A stretch of DNA of 64,000 nucleotides from Pseudazoarcus sp963975885 (GCA_963975885.1 CAXBIS010000005.1:131095-195094); one strand, 5' to 3'. Shown: positions 17,706-25,857, counted from the first letter of the stretch. The notes: generated from the letters alone by a model not told the origin. Made by a program: numbers and translations.

Positions 17706-18002
17706 TCACGCAGCCTCGTTGCGGCGCACGACGCGATAGACGGTGCGCGCACTCACGCCGTAGCGGCGGCAGATCAGCGTGAGGTTGCGGCCGTTGAACT
17801 CTGCGCGGATGCGCTCGTTGCGCACCCGCCGTGCTGATGCGTGCATGGCCGGGATGTAGTAGTCGTCACCGCCGAGACCCAGCCGCGAGGCGTTGAGCAG
17901 AATCGCCTCGGCCAGCGCACCGGCCGCAGCCGGCTTGATGCCGAGGCCCTTCTCGAGCGAGATGGCGATGACGTCTTGCAGGGTTTGGGTGGCGCGGCTC
18001 AT
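17706..18002 (-). CDS. Mor-like transcription activator
   Basis: A 98-aa protein. The C-terminal half is a helix-turn-helix of the Mor/C type (RIRAEFNGRNLTLICRRYGV then SARTVYRVVRR). The N-terminal half contains GGDDYYIPAM, resembling the dimerisation region of Mor. Mu Mor and C proteins activate middle and late promoters. Here no Mu transposition genes are present and the gene sits inside the packaging operon, overlapping terminase by ATGA. Two related 40-bp repeats lie just downstream, one immediately after this gene. A role in activating capsid/portal expression is inferred. Confidence 0.75.
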   Translation of the reverse strand: MSRATQTLQDVIAISLEKGLGIKPAAAGALAEAILLNASRLGLGGDDYYIPAMHASARRVRNERIRAEFNGRNLTLICRRYGVSARTVYRVVRRNEAA

Positions 18003-19960
18003 AGGCGGTTGCTCCATTCGGAGGGGGCGATGGGGTTGGGCTTCGGTTTGGCTTCCTTCCTTTGAGCGGGCTCGGCAGGCGCCTGCATACGATTGACACC
18101 ATCCGCCCCTGTCGCGACTTCGGCGCTGTCGATGACGCGCGCTTCTGCCGCGTCCCAGTCGGCTTTGGTGCGGCGGTGCAGGCGCAGCTCGGGGTGGTGG
18201 GCGGCGGCGTAGGCGTAGCCCCAGGTGTCGAGCGGTTCGTTGCGCGCACCGCGCCGCTTTTCGAACCGGTTCTTGGCGGGGTTGTAGGTTTCGGAGACGA
18301 GGCCGGTGTAGAACTCGTGCGGCAGTTCGTCGCTGAAGTGCACGAGGCGGGCTTGCTGGTCCTTGTCGGCGTCGGTGGACAGGCGCGAGAACAGCATATG
18401 TTTGATGGCGACGGTGCCCACGTGCCAGATCATGACGCCGCGCTTGTCGGTGCGGCCGGACCAGGTAACGTCTTGCGCCTTGGGCCGGGAGAGGACCGGG
18501 GCGTTGTTCGGCACGGCACCGAAGATGGCCATGGGGCGATGCACCACGCGGCGACGCACGAAGGCCTTGACGGCTTCGGTGCGGTGGCCGCCGGCATCGA
18601 TGGCGACCGCCTCGACGCGCAACAGGCCGCCCCGCACGTGCTGAATGGGGCGGTTGAGCAGATCGGTGAGCGCGGTCCACACGGCTTCTTCTGCGGGGTC
18701 TCCAGGCAGCTCGATGTAGTCGAGCGTCCAGGCGGACATGCCCCTGCCCCACCCGACGACGTGGACGGCGAGGCGGTTGTCCTGGGTGTCGACGCCGGCA
18801 GTGATGGCGAGCACGCCTTCGGGGGCGGTGCGCAGCGGGTAAGCCTCGGCGCGGTCGGCGATGAGGTTGTGCTTGACGGCGCGCATTGCCGGGTCTTCCC
18901 AGGGCTCGGCGAGGCGGTCATTGACGAAGGTCTTGAGGCGGGCGGGGTCGGACTGCGCGGCGATCCACATTTCAGCCAGATCAGCCCAGCGCGGACCCAG
19001 GCCGAGCTGGTAGTAGAGGCAGTTGATGTGATAGCCGCGGGTCTTGGCTTCGGGGTTTTCGGACACCCACTGGCCGGCGGCGATCATGGCGGTTTTGTGG
19101 TGTTCGTCGATCATTGCGCCGCAGTCCTGGCAGACGTACCAGGCATGGGTGACGACGCCTTCGGGGGTGCGATCCCAGTGCAGGCCGGACCATTCCAGCG
19201 GCTGACGGTGGCCGCAGTGCGGGCACGGCACGTGATAGCGGCGGCGGTCGGACTTGAGGTATTTGGCGTGCGTTCGGCTGACGCCGAGCAGTCCGGGCGT
19301 GCTTATGAACAGTCGCTTGTAATTCCCGGGGAATGCGCTGGTGCGCCCTTCGAGCATGTCGACGGGGTCGTCACCGGTGGTGAGACTGCCCGCGAATTCG
19401 TCCAGCTCGTCGACGATGAGGTGGCGCACGCTGGTCTGCTTGAGGCGCTGCGGGCTTCCCGCGTGCTCCATGTAGAGCTGACCACCGGCGAAGTCCTTGA
19501 ACGTCCGGGTGTTGCTGGCGTCGCGGCTGGCTGTGCTGACCAGGGCGCGAGAAACAACCGGCACATCCTCGATCATCGGGTTGAGCTTCTGGTTCACCCA
19601 CTTGAGCATGGAGACCTCGCCCGGCAGGCACACCATCACGGGGGCCGGCGCGTGGTCCATGACATAGCCGAGGGTGGTACGGGCGATCTCCGACTTGCCG
19701 AACTGGATGGGGAACATCGCCGTCACATCCTTGACCGGGCTGCGGGCGCTCATGCAGTCCATGGGCTCGCGCAGCGGCGGGTTGCGATCGGTGCGCCAGC
19801 GTCCCGGCTCGGCGCTGCTCTTGCTGGAGAGCACGAAGTGCAGATCCGCCCACTGGCTGACGGTGATGGGCTTGCGTGGCTCGACCGCGCGCGCCGCAAC
19901 AGCGGCAAGGCGCTGCGCGGCGGGTGCGTGGGTGGCGTCGGGTAGGAGGGGTGCGTTCAC
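17999..19960 (-). CDS. Terminase large subunit (GpA family)
   Basis: This 653-aa protein has the GpA-type arrangement. An N-terminal ATPase region includes MFPIQFGKSEIARTTLGYV (Walker A-like), and VRHLIVDELDEFAGSL is the Walker B segment near residue 185. A zinc-binding CPHCGHRQ...CQDCG stretch lies near residues 250-285. The nuclease half contains AGVDTQDNRLAVHVVGWG and VEAVAIDAGGHRTEAV. It cuts concatemers and drives DNA into the capsid. Length is normal for the family. ATGA-type overlaps join it to both neighbours. Confidence 0.96.
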   Translation of the reverse strand: MNAPLLPDATHAPAAQRLAAVAARAVEPRKPITVSQWADLHFVLSSKSSAEPGRWRTDRNPPLREPMDCMSARSPVKDVTAMFPIQFGKSEIARTTLGYVMDHAPAPVMVCLPGEVSMLKWVNQKLNPMIEDVPVVSRALVSTASRDASNTRTFKDFAGGQLYMEHAGSPQRLKQTSVRHLIVDELDEFAGSLTTGDDPVDMLEGRTSAFPGNYKRLFISTPGLLGVSRTHAKYLKSDRRRYHVPCPHCGHRQPLEWSGLHWDRTPEGVVTHAWYVCQDCGAMIDEHHKTAMIAAGQWVSENPEAKTRGYHINCLYYQLGLGPRWADLAEMWIAAQSDPARLKTFVNDRLAEPWEDPAMRAVKHNLIADRAEAYPLRTAPEGVLAITAGVDTQDNRLAVHVVGWGRGMSAWTLDYIELPGDPAEEAVWTALTDLLNRPIQHVRGGLLRVEAVAIDAGGHRTEAVKAFVRRRVVHRPMAIFGAVPNNAPVLSRPKAQDVTWSGRTDKRGVMIWHVGTVAIKHMLFSRLSTDADKDQQARLVHFSDELPHEFYTGLVSETYNPAKNRFEKRRGARNEPLDTWGYAYAAAHHPELRLHRRTKADWDAAEARVIDSAEVATGADGVNRMQAPAEPAQRKEAKPKPNPIAPSEWSNRL

Positions 19961-20166
19961 AGCTTTCTCCCGAAATCAGACGGAACGCCAAGATTGAGCG
20001 CCAGTTCGCGGCACTTGGACGCATCCGGCAGCGGGCGCTTGCCGGCGGCGCAGTCGAGCAGGTAGGCCTCGACGGTGACGCGGCGGTTGAGTTCGGCACC
20101 GCTGTGGCGAACGATTTGCCAGCGGTAACGCTGACGGATCAGAAACCAGCGCAGGCGCTCGATCAT
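19957..20166 (-). CDS. Small phage packaging-region protein (69 aa)
   Basis: This basic 69-aa protein starts MIERLRWFLIRQRYRWQIV and contains DCAAGKRPLPDASKCRELAL. It lies between the small and large terminase genes with four-base overlaps on both sides. Similar small proteins occur at this position in other GpA-type phages, with no known role. No motif allows a functional call. Confidence 0.6.
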   Translation of the reverse strand: MIERLRWFLIRQRYRWQIVRHSGAELNRRVTVEAYLLDCAAGKRPLPDASKCRELALNLGVPSDFGRKL

Positions 20167-20717
20167 TTCCCCACCTCCGAGAACCGACGGGCTACGTCGT
20201 TGAGCGCGATTTCGACTTCATCAGCCAGGCGGGCACGGACCTGCTGTTCTTCGATGACGGGTGCGAGCTGGGGCGCGAGGGTGTCGGGCCAGGTCTCGAG
20301 GCGGTTGCGCAGGACGGTGAGGATGTCGGCCAGGGTGCCTTCGACTTCCGATGCAACCATGAGCTCGCCGGCTTCTTCGCGGTAGCGGAGTTGTTCGCGC
20401 AGGGCGGCGAAGTGTTCGCGCTTGGCGCGGGCGTTTTGATAGTCGTGATCGGCGATGGGTGGCGCTTCGTCTTCCGGGGTTTCGGGCAGCGGGGTGCCCT
20501 GCCCTGCACGCCGGCCGGCGGCGTGACGATCAGCAACGGCCTTTTTCGATGGGTCGCGAGTGGCTTCGAGGCGGGCGACGGATTCGGCGACGAGGACGCG
20601 CCGGCCATCGGGGGTGAGCACGAGCCGACCATCCTTGACGAGCTGCGTGACGTAGCTGGGCTTGAAGCCCATGCGAAGCGCGAATTCGGTGCGGGTGACG
20701 GTTTCCGGGGCGGTCAT
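20163..20717 (-). CDS. Terminase small subunit (Nu1-like)
   Basis: A 184-aa protein. The N-terminal helix-turn-helix/excisionase-type motif is TRTEFALRMGFKPSYVTQLV, followed by LVLTPDGRRVLVAESVARL (wing). The rest is charged and helical (RAKREHFAALREQLRYREEAGEL). This is the Nu1/terminase-small layout: DNA recognition at the packaging site, then a coiled region that binds the large subunit. It lies immediately upstream of the large subunit in the operon. Confidence 0.82.
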   Translation of the reverse strand: MTAPETVTRTEFALRMGFKPSYVTQLVKDGRLVLTPDGRRVLVAESVARLEATRDPSKKAVADRHAAGRRAGQGTPLPETPEDEAPPIADHDYQNARAKREHFAALREQLRYREEAGELMVASEVEGTLADILTVLRNRLETWPDTLAPQLAPVIEEQQVRARLADEVEIALNDVARRFSEVGK

Positions 20718-21508
20718 CGGATTTTGTCCATCTCACGCTGGTAGCGGGTGTTGAAGAGGCGCGTGTAGTTGTCTCGCACGATCTTGTTGCCGATGCCGTA
20801 GAAGTCGAAGCGGCGGCTGTAGCGCATGCGCCGGACAAAGATGAGGATGGGTTCGATGCTGCGAGCGCCGGCACCGGTGGTGGTGCGGCGGTAGATGCCA
20901 GGGTGCAGGGTCTGACGCCGGCCGCGCACGAAGTTGACGCCGGGAACAACGGCGAAGTACTCGAAGCCGGCGCGCTTGCGGGTGCCGCGGCGGCGGCGCT
21001 GGCGAGTGGCGGCAGTCATGTTCTGGATGCTGCCGGCAAGGCCGGATTCGGCGGCGGTGAACCAGGCGAGCACCTGGCGAATCTGGCCGGCGCTCATGTT
21101 GCCGTAGGCGTCGATGCTGGCCTTGGCGCCGGGCACGGCAAACCAGCCATCAGGCAGCAGGCCGCGTGCCTTGAGGGCGCGCTCGAAGGCCTTGGTGCGG
21201 CGCTGTCCGCCTTCGATCTGGACTTGCAGGTAGTTGTCGGAACGGGACCAGTAGCCGTCCTTCGGCTGGACGCGGGCGCCGATCTGGCCGCCGGCGCGGG
21301 GGAAGGAGATTTCGAAGGCGTTGAGGGTGAAGCGCGTGGGCCGGTCGAAGACGCGGCGCATTTCGCGGCGCTCTGCGGCAATGACGAGGTGGCCGGTTTT
21401 GCGCACGGCCTCTTGCATGGCGATTTCGACAGCGCGCCGGCCTTCCTGGCCGAGGCGGGCCATGAGGCGTTGCATGTCGCTGGTGTCGGCGTTGAGTTGT
21501 ACGGCCAT
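20714..21508 (-). CDS. Phage morphogenesis protein, gpZ/gp10-like
   Basis: This 264-aa protein starts MAVQLNADTSDMQRLMARLG. It contains EGRRAVEIAMQEAVRKTGHL, resembling head-tail proteins of the HK97 gp10 / lambda Z group that act at the neck. A basic region with RQRRRRGTRKRAGFEY follows near residue 170. It lies upstream of the terminase genes, which is early for a tail-completion protein, so the assignment is tentative. Confidence 0.5.
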   Translation of the reverse strand: MAVQLNADTSDMQRLMARLGQEGRRAVEIAMQEAVRKTGHLVIAAERREMRRVFDRPTRFTLNAFEISFPRAGGQIGARVQPKDGYWSRSDNYLQVQIEGGQRRTKAFERALKARGLLPDGWFAVPGAKASIDAYGNMSAGQIRQVLAWFTAAESGLAGSIQNMTAATRQRRRRGTRKRAGFEYFAVVPGVNFVRGRRQTLHPGIYRRTTTGAGARSIEPILIFVRRMRYSRRFDFYGIGNKIVRDNYTRLFNTRYQREMDKIR

Positions 21509-21509
21509 G

Positions 21510-21704
21510 TCAGCGGGCCTCCTGGGTGTTCTGGGTGGCGCGGGGTTCGGGTTGCGACGCCAGCGGGGTGATACGTGCGCCGGCGAGGCCGTCGATGAGG
21601 CCGGCTTTGTGCAAGGCCTTGGCGAATTCGAACAGGTCGGGCTGCTGGCGCAGGGCGGCGTTGAATTGGGCGACGTTTTCCGGGGTGCAGGTGATGGGCT
21701 TCAT
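21510..21704 (-). CDS. Small hypothetical phage protein (64 aa)
   Basis: A 64-aa frame starts MKPITCTPENVAQFNAALRQ and ends in an Arg/Gln/Thr-rich tail. Start 21704 was chosen because the longer frame runs into the repeat array. Ribosome site GAGGTTGCCCG upstream is fair. It is encoded between the iteron array and the packaging genes. No domain is recognised. Confidence 0.5.
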   Translation of the reverse strand: MKPITCTPENVAQFNAALRQQPDLFEFAKALHKAGLIDGLAGARITPLASQPEPRATQNTQEAR

Positions 21705-21732
21705 CGGGCAACCTCGCTGAATTTCTGCCCGT

Positions 21733-21981
21733 GTGAAGGGTGTGAAGGGCCGCGCAATTGACCCTTCACGCTCAAACACCTTGTATTTACTGGGATGTGA
21801 AGGGTGTGAAGGGTGTGAAGGGTGTTTCCCGTGTACGCGAGAGCGTTTAATTTATTGGGGGTGGTGGGTGTGCTTCTCGCGTGTACACGCGCGCGTTTGC
21901 CCTTCACACCCTTCACATGCCAGTAACGGCGCGGGTTTTGCCCTTCACGCCACCCTTCACACCGCCCTTCACACCCTTCAC
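21733..21981. repeat. Iteron array, candidate phage replication origin
   Basis: The octamer GTGAAGGG occurs 12 times. Plus-orientation copies start at 21733, 21742, 21797, 21806 and 21815. Inverted copies (CCCTTCAC) start at 21762, 21900, 21909, 21941, 21953, 21965 and 21974. Many are tandem with a 9-bp step. Between the two clusters (21823-21899) lie an AT-richer stretch with TTTAATTTATTGG and an imperfect inverted repeat, GTGTACGCGAGA against TCTCGCGTGTACAC. The last copy overlaps the stop codon of the primase-helicase gene. P4-type primase-helicases bind iterons, so an origin is the best reading. Confidence 0.72.
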
Positions 21982-24383
21982 ATCGGCGCATAGTTTTGCC
22001 CCTTGTAGTCGGCGACGGCATTGCGGAAGGCGTCGGATTGTTCGGTGACCCAGGCGGTGAGGGATTCGCCTTCGGGCGGCTCGAGCTTGTCTGGCGGGAA
22101 GACGAACGTGGCCTGCTTGACGACGGAGCCCTTCATGTAGCGGCAGACGGATTTGCGGGCGTCTGGGCGTTTACCGAGGCGCGCGAGCAGGATGTGCGCT
22201 GGCGCTGGCTTGCCGATGCCGTTGCGCTGGCACCAGGTGCGGTAGAGGTCGAAGATGTCTTCGGACTTGGCCGGCAGTGGTTCGATGCCGTCGATCTGGC
22301 CGGCGGTGTAGTGCTTCCAGAATCGTTCGGTGCTGTCGAGGCCGAGGTCGATGAGGTCGGCCTTGCTGCGGGTCATGGGCGGGTTGGTGTGGTTGGCGAA
22401 GTCGCTCAGGTCGAGATTGAGCAGGAAGTGATGCAGCGCGGCGACACCGCCGGCGGCGATCTCGCGCTGGACGTCGACGTAGAAGTGCGGCGAGAGCTTG
22501 GGCGGCGTCCAGATGACGACGAAGCGCCGGTCGCCTTCCTCGAGCATGAGGGGCTGCACTTCGTTGGACAGGAAGACGATGTTGACGTGGTTGCGCTCGT
22601 CGTGAGCGGTGACGTTCTTGGGGTTGATGCGAATCCAGTCGCCGGTGATGAGCGCCTTGACCTTGCCCTTGATGTGGTAGAGCTCTTGCCGGGTGACGAC
22701 TTCGTCAGCGATGAGGAAGAGCTTGCGACTGGCCCAGTCATTGAACTTGTCTTCGACGGCGGACTGGTCGATGACCCGGCCGTATTCGTCGAAGATGGAC
22801 ATGTAGGCCTCGAAGAACATGTTCTTTCCAGCCCCCTGGGGGCCGTGGAAGACGAGGCTGGTTTTCATCTTCGCGCCGGGATTCTGGAGCGGGTATGCGA
22901 GCCACTTGAGCACCCAGTCGAAAAGCTCGCGCGGGTTTTCCTCGTAGCTGCAGAGGAACCGCAGCAGGTCGAGCAGCGTCTCGCATGTGCCCTTGCGCGG
23001 CTCGGTGGGCCACCCTCCCCAGAGGTTGCACTGGATGGTGTGGTCGGTTTCGGCAGGGTCGAAGCCGACTTCGTTGAGCCGCACGATTTGCTTCTCGGGC
23101 GATTCCATCCAGTGGCGGTGCGTCTCGCGCGTGATGCAGGCGTCGCGCATGTCGGAGAGGCTAAGCAGCATGTGCTCGCGGTGGTCGAATACCGTTTGAG
23201 CACCGCCGTAGATGAGCGCGAATCGTTCGAGCAATTCATCGGTGGTGGCGAACGGGACAATCACCTTCCCCGCCCCCCCGGTGGTGGAGGGTCGCGCCGC
23301 TGTTTTCGGGGGTTGCACACCGAACGCGTCAAGCGACGCCTCTACCTGCGTGCGCACCGTATGAAGGCCTTCGAGGGCGTGAAGGTCGTTGAAGTCGGTG
23401 AGCTTGTGCCCCTGGCTGGTGAACTTGCCCCAGCGCGCCTCGTCATCGTCGAACCTTGGGGCGATCCAGTGCCCGCCGACGGCCAGCGCGGCGGAGCTTG
23501 CGCGCGATCGGCCCGCGTTTTCGCGCCCGTGTGGCTTACCGCAGGCCGGGCATGGCTCTTCGGGCTTGCCCGTGCGCACGGGTGCGTCGCAATGCTTGCA
23601 TCGGCCGAAGGCGTCGTCGTCTGCACAGATGACGATCCGGCACCCTGGGTATCGCTTATGCAAGGCCTCGGCGACCGGCTGCAGGTTGCCAGCGTCGAAC
23701 GCCACGGCTACGGGCAGGCCGGTAGCCTCGTGCAACGTCGCGCCGGTGGCGTATCCCTCGGTCAGCAGGCACACCCAGGTCGGTGATCCGATCAGGTGAA
23801 AGTGCCCGCGCTTGGCCAGCCCGGGGGGCCAGAACTCCTTGTCACGCCCGGTGCGGTTGATGCGCTCGCCGTGGCGCTTGCGCGAGAGGATGAACTGCAG
23901 CCCGTGGATCCGGCCGGATATGTCCAACATCGGGACGACCACTGCGCCGCCTGGGGAGAAGCGCACGCCATGCGCCTGCACGCCCTTTCGCGTCAGGTAG
24001 TCGCTGTCACCGTCCTCACTGCACTTTCGCCAGGCGCGCGTCGCGGCCTCGGCCGCGCGTTCCGCCTGTCGGCGGCGTGACGCTTCGGCCTTGCGCCGAT
24101 CTTCGGCCAGGCGCTTGCGCATCGCCGCGCGTTGCTCAGCGGACAGCGGCGTGCCCTTGATCTCGATCTTGCGCGCGCCGTTGTCATCGCCTCGCCACAC
24201 GCCGAACGATCCAACCAGCACGACATCGCCGCCATCAAGCGTGAGTTCGTGCACGGCGTACCAGCCGCGCTTCTCCCGATCGCCCTCGACCTTGCAGCGA
24301 ACCAGCCGCCCCACCACCAGGTGGTCGACCATCAGGCCTTCGGCCTCGAGCTGGGCGATCACGTCATCGTAGTTATTCGCCAC
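21978..24383 (-). CDS. Phage primase-helicase (TOPRIM + SF3-type helicase, DUF5906)
   Basis: An 801-aa protein. The N-terminal part holds an Arg/Ala-rich helical stretch (residues about 80-120), then a TOPRIM-like region with LLTEGYATGATLHEATGLP (residue about 207) and CRIVICADDDAFGRC (about 245). A Cys-rich insert (CKHCDAP...CPACGKPHG) follows. The C-terminal half is an SF3-like ATPase: Walker A GPQGAGKN near residue 515, Walker B LFLIADEVV near 555, and sensor VNIVFLSNEVQPL near 605. The likely role is origin recognition, unwinding and priming, as in P4 alpha-type proteins. The adjacent iterons support this. Confidence 0.9.
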   Translation of the reverse strand: MANNYDDVIAQLEAEGLMVDHLVVGRLVRCKVEGDREKRGWYAVHELTLDGGDVVLVGSFGVWRGDDNGARKIEIKGTPLSAEQRAAMRKRLAEDRRKAEASRRRQAERAAEAATRAWRKCSEDGDSDYLTRKGVQAHGVRFSPGGAVVVPMLDISGRIHGLQFILSRKRHGERINRTGRDKEFWPPGLAKRGHFHLIGSPTWVCLLTEGYATGATLHEATGLPVAVAFDAGNLQPVAEALHKRYPGCRIVICADDDAFGRCKHCDAPVRTGKPEEPCPACGKPHGRENAGRSRASSAALAVGGHWIAPRFDDDEARWGKFTSQGHKLTDFNDLHALEGLHTVRTQVEASLDAFGVQPPKTAARPSTTGGAGKVIVPFATTDELLERFALIYGGAQTVFDHREHMLLSLSDMRDACITRETHRHWMESPEKQIVRLNEVGFDPAETDHTIQCNLWGGWPTEPRKGTCETLLDLLRFLCSYEENPRELFDWVLKWLAYPLQNPGAKMKTSLVFHGPQGAGKNMFFEAYMSIFDEYGRVIDQSAVEDKFNDWASRKLFLIADEVVTRQELYHIKGKVKALITGDWIRINPKNVTAHDERNHVNIVFLSNEVQPLMLEEGDRRFVVIWTPPKLSPHFYVDVQREIAAGGVAALHHFLLNLDLSDFANHTNPPMTRSKADLIDLGLDSTERFWKHYTAGQIDGIEPLPAKSEDIFDLYRTWCQRNGIGKPAPAHILLARLGKRPDARKSVCRYMKGSVVKQATFVFPPDKLEPPEGESLTAWVTEQSDAFRNAVADYKGQNYAPM

Positions 24384-24483
24384 GCTTCAGTAACTCCCAG
24401 CCCGACTGACTACACAGAAATTGGGGTCCAAATTACCCTCAAGCGCCCCCCCCAGGGAGGACCCGCGACTGGAATGGTCGCGA

Positions 24484-24522
24484 CTCGCGCGCATTGATCT
24501 GCAATCTGCAATCGCGCGCGAG
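24484..24522. other. Inverted repeat with tandem heptamers upstream of primase-helicase
   Basis: CTCGCGCG (24484-24491) and CGCGCGAG (24515-24522) flank two tandem copies of ATCTGCA (24497-24510). It lies in the 173-base gap between the zinc-finger gene and the primase-helicase start. It could form a hairpin or be a protein-binding site. No T tract makes a terminator. Confidence 0.4.
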
Positions 24523-24556
24523 ACAACCGCCTCATCCATCTCAAGGGGAACGGGGT

Positions 24557-24763
24557 TCAGCATCCGGAATGCCTCCGCCGCGCCTGCCAGTCATCCCGGC
24601 AGTCGGCGTCACAGAACGGCAGGCCAGGCGTCAGGCGCTCGCCACAGTTGTGGCACGTACCGCATGGCACGGGCGGGACATCGCGTGCGGCACGCGCCGC
24701 GCGCAGGGCCAGTTCGCGGTCGAGTTCTTCGCGCTCGGTCGCGCGATCGCTGATGTCGGTCAT
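24557..24763 (-). CDS. Small zinc-finger phage protein (68 aa)
   Basis: This 68-aa protein has an acidic-basic helical N-terminus (REELDRELALRAARAARD) and a C-terminal four-Cys zinc site (CGTCHNCGERL...FCDADCRDDW). It resembles small DksA/TraR-like or zinc-ribbon proteins of phage early operons but lacks the full DksA length. It overlaps the upstream gene by ATGA. The role is unknown; it may bind RNA polymerase or DNA. Confidence 0.6.
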   Translation of the reverse strand: MTDISDRATEREELDRELALRAARAARDVPPVPCGTCHNCGERLTPGLPFCDADCRDDWQARRRHSGC

Positions 24764-25023
24764 GGACGCCTCCAGCGAAACACGCCGGGCATATCAGGTG
24801 TGTCACCGGGCTGATACGTGCCCTCGATCTCGATCAGGACACTGTCGTCCACGGAATCAGCCGCGCAGCCGCGCCAGCGGTCCAGGGCATAGCGGCACCA
24901 CGGCACCGCGCGAGACACCCACACCAGCGCAACGCCAAGCCAGGTCAGGCGAAAAACGCCACTGGGCGACACCGACCAGCCGAGCCGGTGCGGGATCGGG
25001 ATGCCGTTGGCGCGCACTTTCAT
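24760..25023 (-). CDS. Hypothetical early phage protein (87 aa)
   Basis: An 87-aa frame starts MKVRANGIPIPHRLGWSVSP. It has one moderately hydrophobic segment (VFRLTWLGVALVWVSRAV, residues about 23-40), then an acidic part (DSVDDSVLIEIEGTYQPGD). It may be a single-span membrane protein. It is tightly coupled (four-base overlaps) to the CII-like gene upstream and the zinc-finger gene downstream. Confidence 0.55.
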   Translation of the reverse strand: MKVRANGIPIPHRLGWSVSPSGVFRLTWLGVALVWVSRAVPWCRYALDRWRGCAADSVDDSVLIEIEGTYQPGDTPDMPGVFRWRRP

Positions 25024-25406
25024 GAGCGCGCCTTCCGACGGTTGTTCACACCGACGTTCGCCAGTAGCGAAGGCAGCTCGGCCAGCAAGCCTTGCACGCG
25101 CTCCAGCGCCTCATCGCGCGCCGCGTTCTGGTCGCCGCAATGCTTGGCGACCAGGTAATAGATCGGCGTGCGGTCGCCCGTCTGCTCGATGTATCGCTCC
25201 AGTAGATCCACATCTAGGTGGCGCTGGCCGTCGCCCGAGAGCATCACGCTCAGGTTTCCAGGCGCAACGTCCAGGTCGCCCGCGCAGCGTTTCAGGCCTC
25301 GCCGATAGATACCAGCCGCCAACACTTCCTTGACGCTCCGAAAGCGGTCCGTCAGGCCCGTATCGAGGTCCAGCGTCATCTGGATTTGAGAATCGCTGAG
25401 ATTCAT
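25020..25406 (-). CDS. CII-like phage regulatory protein
   Basis: This 128-aa protein contains SVKEVLAAGIYRRGLKRCAG then DLDVAPGNLSVMLSGDGQRH, a helix-turn-helix of the phage CII (Phage_CII_2) type. LDVDLLERYIEQTGDRTPIY and YLVAKHCGD follow, as in that family. CII proteins activate the establishment promoter of the repressor. It is the first gene after the Cro-like gene on the minus strand, with a terminator between them, as in lambda. AGGAAGGG precedes ATG 25406. Direct repeats lie just upstream of the start. Confidence 0.75.
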   Translation of the reverse strand: MNLSDSQIQMTLDLDTGLTDRFRSVKEVLAAGIYRRGLKRCAGDLDVAPGNLSVMLSGDGQRHLDVDLLERYIEQTGDRTPIYYLVAKHCGDQNAARDEALERVQGLLAELPSLLANVGVNNRRKARS

Positions 25407-25447
25407 TGATAACCCTTCCTATCAGTGCTTTTCACCGGTTATCAGTG
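25404..25447. promoter_or_regulatory. Direct repeats at the CII-like gene start, candidate operator
   Basis: TATCAGTG occurs at 25420-25427 and again at 25440-25447, exactly 20 bases apart. The related inverted sequence CATTGATAA overlaps the gene start (25404-25412). Two repeats on one helical face suit a CII-type tetrameric activator or an autoregulatory site. The bound protein is inferred. Confidence 0.45.
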
Positions 25448-25470
25448 CCGGCCTTCAAACTGCAGACAAC

Positions 25471-25506
25471 AAAAAACCGGCCGCCCCGCACACGCAGGGC
25501 AGCCGG
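25471..25506 (-). terminator. Rho-independent terminator between Cro-like and CII-like genes
   Basis: On the minus strand a 13-bp stem with two mismatches (CCGGCTGCCCTGC / GCGGGGCGGCCGG) and a four-base loop is followed by six T. It lies downstream of the Cro-like gene and upstream of the CII-like gene, the position of lambda tR1. Confidence 0.8.
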
Positions 25507-25612
25507 CTAACCACCCGGGAGTAACGGGCGGGAGGGACACCGGAAAAGGAGGCGCGCACCATGCGGTTAGAATCAAGTTTCCACACAATCATCATCACCA
25601 CAGGTACGCACC

Positions 25613-25807
25613 ATGAAACCATCCGACACCGAAAAGACGCTGGCCCTTTTCGCCCTGGCGCTCTGCCAAACCATGCCGCCGGAAATCACGCGACGCATCG
25701 CCAACAACCTCAGCGACCTTGGCCGGCAGGCGGCGCAGGACGGCGACACCATCCCTGGTACAGCCGCCACAAATCTTGCGAGGTTGCTCCACTCCCTCGC
25801 CGGGTGA
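25613..25807 (+). CDS. Possible small protein (64 aa) opposite the early operon
   Basis: This plus-strand frame starts MKPSDTEKTLALFALALCQT and continues as an amphipathic helical protein without repeats. It occupies the gap between the Cro-like and CII-like genes on the opposite strand, where an establishment transcript toward the repressor would run. No strong ribosome site precedes it. A much better site (AAAAGGAGG) precedes a different ATG at 25561 that opens only an antisense-looking frame. It is reported as possible, not firm. Confidence 0.35.
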   Translation: MKPSDTEKTLALFALALCQTMPPEITRRIANNLSDLGRQAAQDGDTIPGTAATNLARLLHSLAG

Positions 25808-25857
25808 TCCGGCGCCAGTGGGAGGCGATCCTCTTGCATGCTGTTGAACTGGTCATT

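Noticed and set aside
21733..21981. CRISPR array
   Set aside because: The repeats are eight to nine bases, partly inverted, with short irregular spacers and no cas genes; iterons fit better.
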